From: Eubacteriales Family XIII. Incertae Sedis bacterium
Lineage (GTDB): Bacteria > Bacillota > Clostridia > Peptostreptococcales > Anaerovoracaceae
Direction of reading: 5' to 3'
Assembly (NCBI GenBank): GCA_031287295.1
Contig: JAITTH010000022.1
Span: 1 to 13,415 of the forward strand
DNA length: 13,415 nucleotides
Part shown: in pieces, positions 12,281 to 13,415 of the stretch
How positions within the stretch are numbered: position 1 is the stretch's first letter
Layout of the letters: every line of letters starts with the position of its first letter
Program-made: the position numbers and the translations under genes
Notes under the pieces: model-generated
Database searches by the model: none
What the model saw: the letters and a program-made list of their open reading frames with translations, nothing else
What the model was told of the DNA's origin: nothing

Positions 12281-13392
12281 TGTCTGAAATGATGCGCATC
12301 CAATTTAAGATGGTTTTTCGCAGCACCCCACTGCTGGTTCTCTTGATCCTATTTCAGCTTTTGCTGGGTCAAATCAGTGCCTCGGTTTTCGAGGGAGAAG
12401 AACCGGAACTAAAAATTGCCTTGAAACAAAACGCACATGGAGCACTCTCCGATTCCTACGCGCAGGTCCTCGAAAACAGTCCGGATATCGAAACGATTAC
12501 CTTCCCTTCCGATAGCGAAGTCCGTGAAATGCTCGAGACCGATTCCGTTCAGGCTATCGTTGTGCTGTCCGAAGACTTCGATGCGCGCATCCAAAATGGA
12601 GACGACGACGCCATTCAAATCTATCCGGCACCCGGAATCGCCGATATTTCCTTCATCGAAGAAATCCTTTCCGTTGAAACCGTTCGTCTCCGGGCAGATG
12701 TTCTGTTGATACAGGCACTTGAAGATGCCGGGATGGAACCGGAAGACTATGTAACGTCTTCTGAAAGTACGAGTCCTCTGATTCAGGTTGCCTATACCGG
12801 ACCTGAAGAGGGTAGCATTCCCTTTACCGCCCCACCCGTTTTTGGCATTCCCGCCCTACTTCTTCTATTTGCCTTTTTACATGCAGCGACCCTGCTTCCG
12901 GGGCCGGACAACCGAAGATTTTTCCTGTCAAAAAAATCGGCAAGACAAAAACATTTTGTTTGTGCCATGCTCACGCTCACCTCGGCGTGGATTTTCATTG
13001 CTGTGGTCTATGCGGCGATCATGCGTCTGATTTACCATACGCAAATTCCGTTTCAAACCCAAATTGTGTTAATTCTTCTCCCCATCTATGCCATCACAAT
13101 TGCCGCGTTATTTGTCCTTTTGGGCAAAAGAACCTGGACGCCTTGGGGTTTTGTATTCTGGCTCGCCTTAAACATGACGCTCGGTGGCGGACTGTGGAAC
13201 ACGGATTTGAAAATGCCCTGGCTGCGCCCGCTCGTCCCGGTTCATGAAGTGATTTCCGTAGAATCTGATCTTCCTTTTTCATCCATCGCCATGTTGTTGA
13301 TTGAAATTGCTGTCGGTCTCATCCTGTGTCAAATCGTTCTCCTGAAAAAAGATCGTCGAAATTCTTCTCAAGGACTCGCTTTTGTGGGATAA
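12280..13392 (+). CDS. ABC-2-type permease with large extracytoplasmic domain (second copy)
   Basis: The 370-residue protein repeats the plan of the gene before it: helix 1 (about 15-33), an outer domain (about 36-180), then five helices (about 182-204, 226-249, 262-283, 288-304, 335-356). Its outer domain aligns by eye with the first permease: ELKIALKQNAHGALSDS against PKVSLTMVNHDDAELTE, and VQAIVVLSEDF against ETDVVIEFPPKM. The two are probably diverged duplicates forming a heterodimer with the ATPase. The start is ATG 12280-12282, chosen because AGGAG lies 6 bases upstream; a longer frame from 12136 overlaps the first permease and has no support. Only 23 bases follow the stop before the window ends, so more operon members may lie beyond. 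Confidence 0.87.
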   Translation: MSEMMRIQFKMVFRSTPLLVLLILFQLLLGQISASVFEGEEPELKIALKQNAHGALSDSYAQVLENSPDIETITFPSDSEVREMLETDSVQAIVVLSEDFDARIQNGDDDAIQIYPAPGIADISFIEEILSVETVRLRADVLLIQALEDAGMEPEDYVTSSESTSPLIQVAYTGPEEGSIPFTAPPVFGIPALLLLFAFLHAATLLPGPDNRRFFLSKKSARQKHFVCAMLTLTSAWIFIAVVYAAIMRLIYHTQIPFQTQIVLILLPIYAITIAALFVLLGKRTWTPWGFVFWLALNMTLGGGLWNTDLKMPWLRPLVPVHEVISVESDLPFSSIAMLLIEIAVGLILCQIVLLKKDRRNSSQGLAFVG

Positions 13393-13399
13393 TGTTTCA

Positions 13400-13409
13400 G
13401 TTGTACAAC
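13400..13409. repeat. Palindrome at the right edge
   Basis: GTTGTACAAC is a perfect 10-base palindrome 8 bases after the stop of the second permease, with AATGTT (13391-13396) and AACATT (13407-13412) adding a looser outer symmetry. It may be an operator for the next gene or part of a terminator cut off by the window edge. Too short to decide. Confidence 0.25.
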
Positions 13410-13415
13410 ATTATT

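Overview
The window looks like the chromosome of an anaerobic, fermentative Bacillota, most like Clostridia or Tissierellia. The reasons are GGAGG-type ribosome sites, frequent TTG starts on membrane-protein genes, the rpoN-gap-pgk-tpi gene order, a membrane pyrophosphatase, and subunits of a sodium-pumping decarboxylase. Base composition is moderate throughout. I see no transposase, integrase, rRNA, tRNA or CRISPR array. No gene-free stretch exceeds 300 bases.

Layout. At the left edge (1-202, +) is the C-terminal end of a metallo-beta-lactamase-fold hydrolase, which runs convergently into the minus-strand block with only 5 bases between stop codons. The minus-strand block (8635 down to 208) reads rpoN (sigma-54), gap, pgk, tpiA, then after a new promoter hppA (membrane pyrophosphatase), a hairpin, secG, a 50-residue OadG-like gamma subunit, and an OadB-like beta subunit. 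A 223-base divergent intergenic region (8636-8858) separates this from a plus-strand block (8859-13392). That block holds a zinc-ribbon single-pass membrane protein, an ABC ATPase, and two ABC-2-type permeases, closely packed and overlapping.

How the genes fit together. Gap, Pgk and TpiA form the triose-phosphate segment of glycolysis, making ATP and NADH. HppA uses pyrophosphate to pump cations; its DLFES motif and the Ala in GNTTA suggest a potassium-dependent, sodium-translocating type. The OadB/OadG-like pair is the membrane part of a biotin-dependent, sodium-pumping decarboxylase, but its carboxyltransferase and biotin-carrier subunits are not in the window. The left block therefore links glycolysis, sodium energetics and SecG. 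The familiar clostridial order gap-pgk-tpi-gpm-eno-secG is altered: hppA stands where gpm and eno would be, and no cggR lies between rpoN and gap.

The right block is the best candidate for an undescribed system. It is a four-gene cassette with a cytoplasmic zinc ribbon tethered to an extracellular domain with an acidic, aromatic tail, next to an ABC exporter whose two permeases share one architecture and appear to be diverged duplicates. Its substrate cannot be read from sequence.
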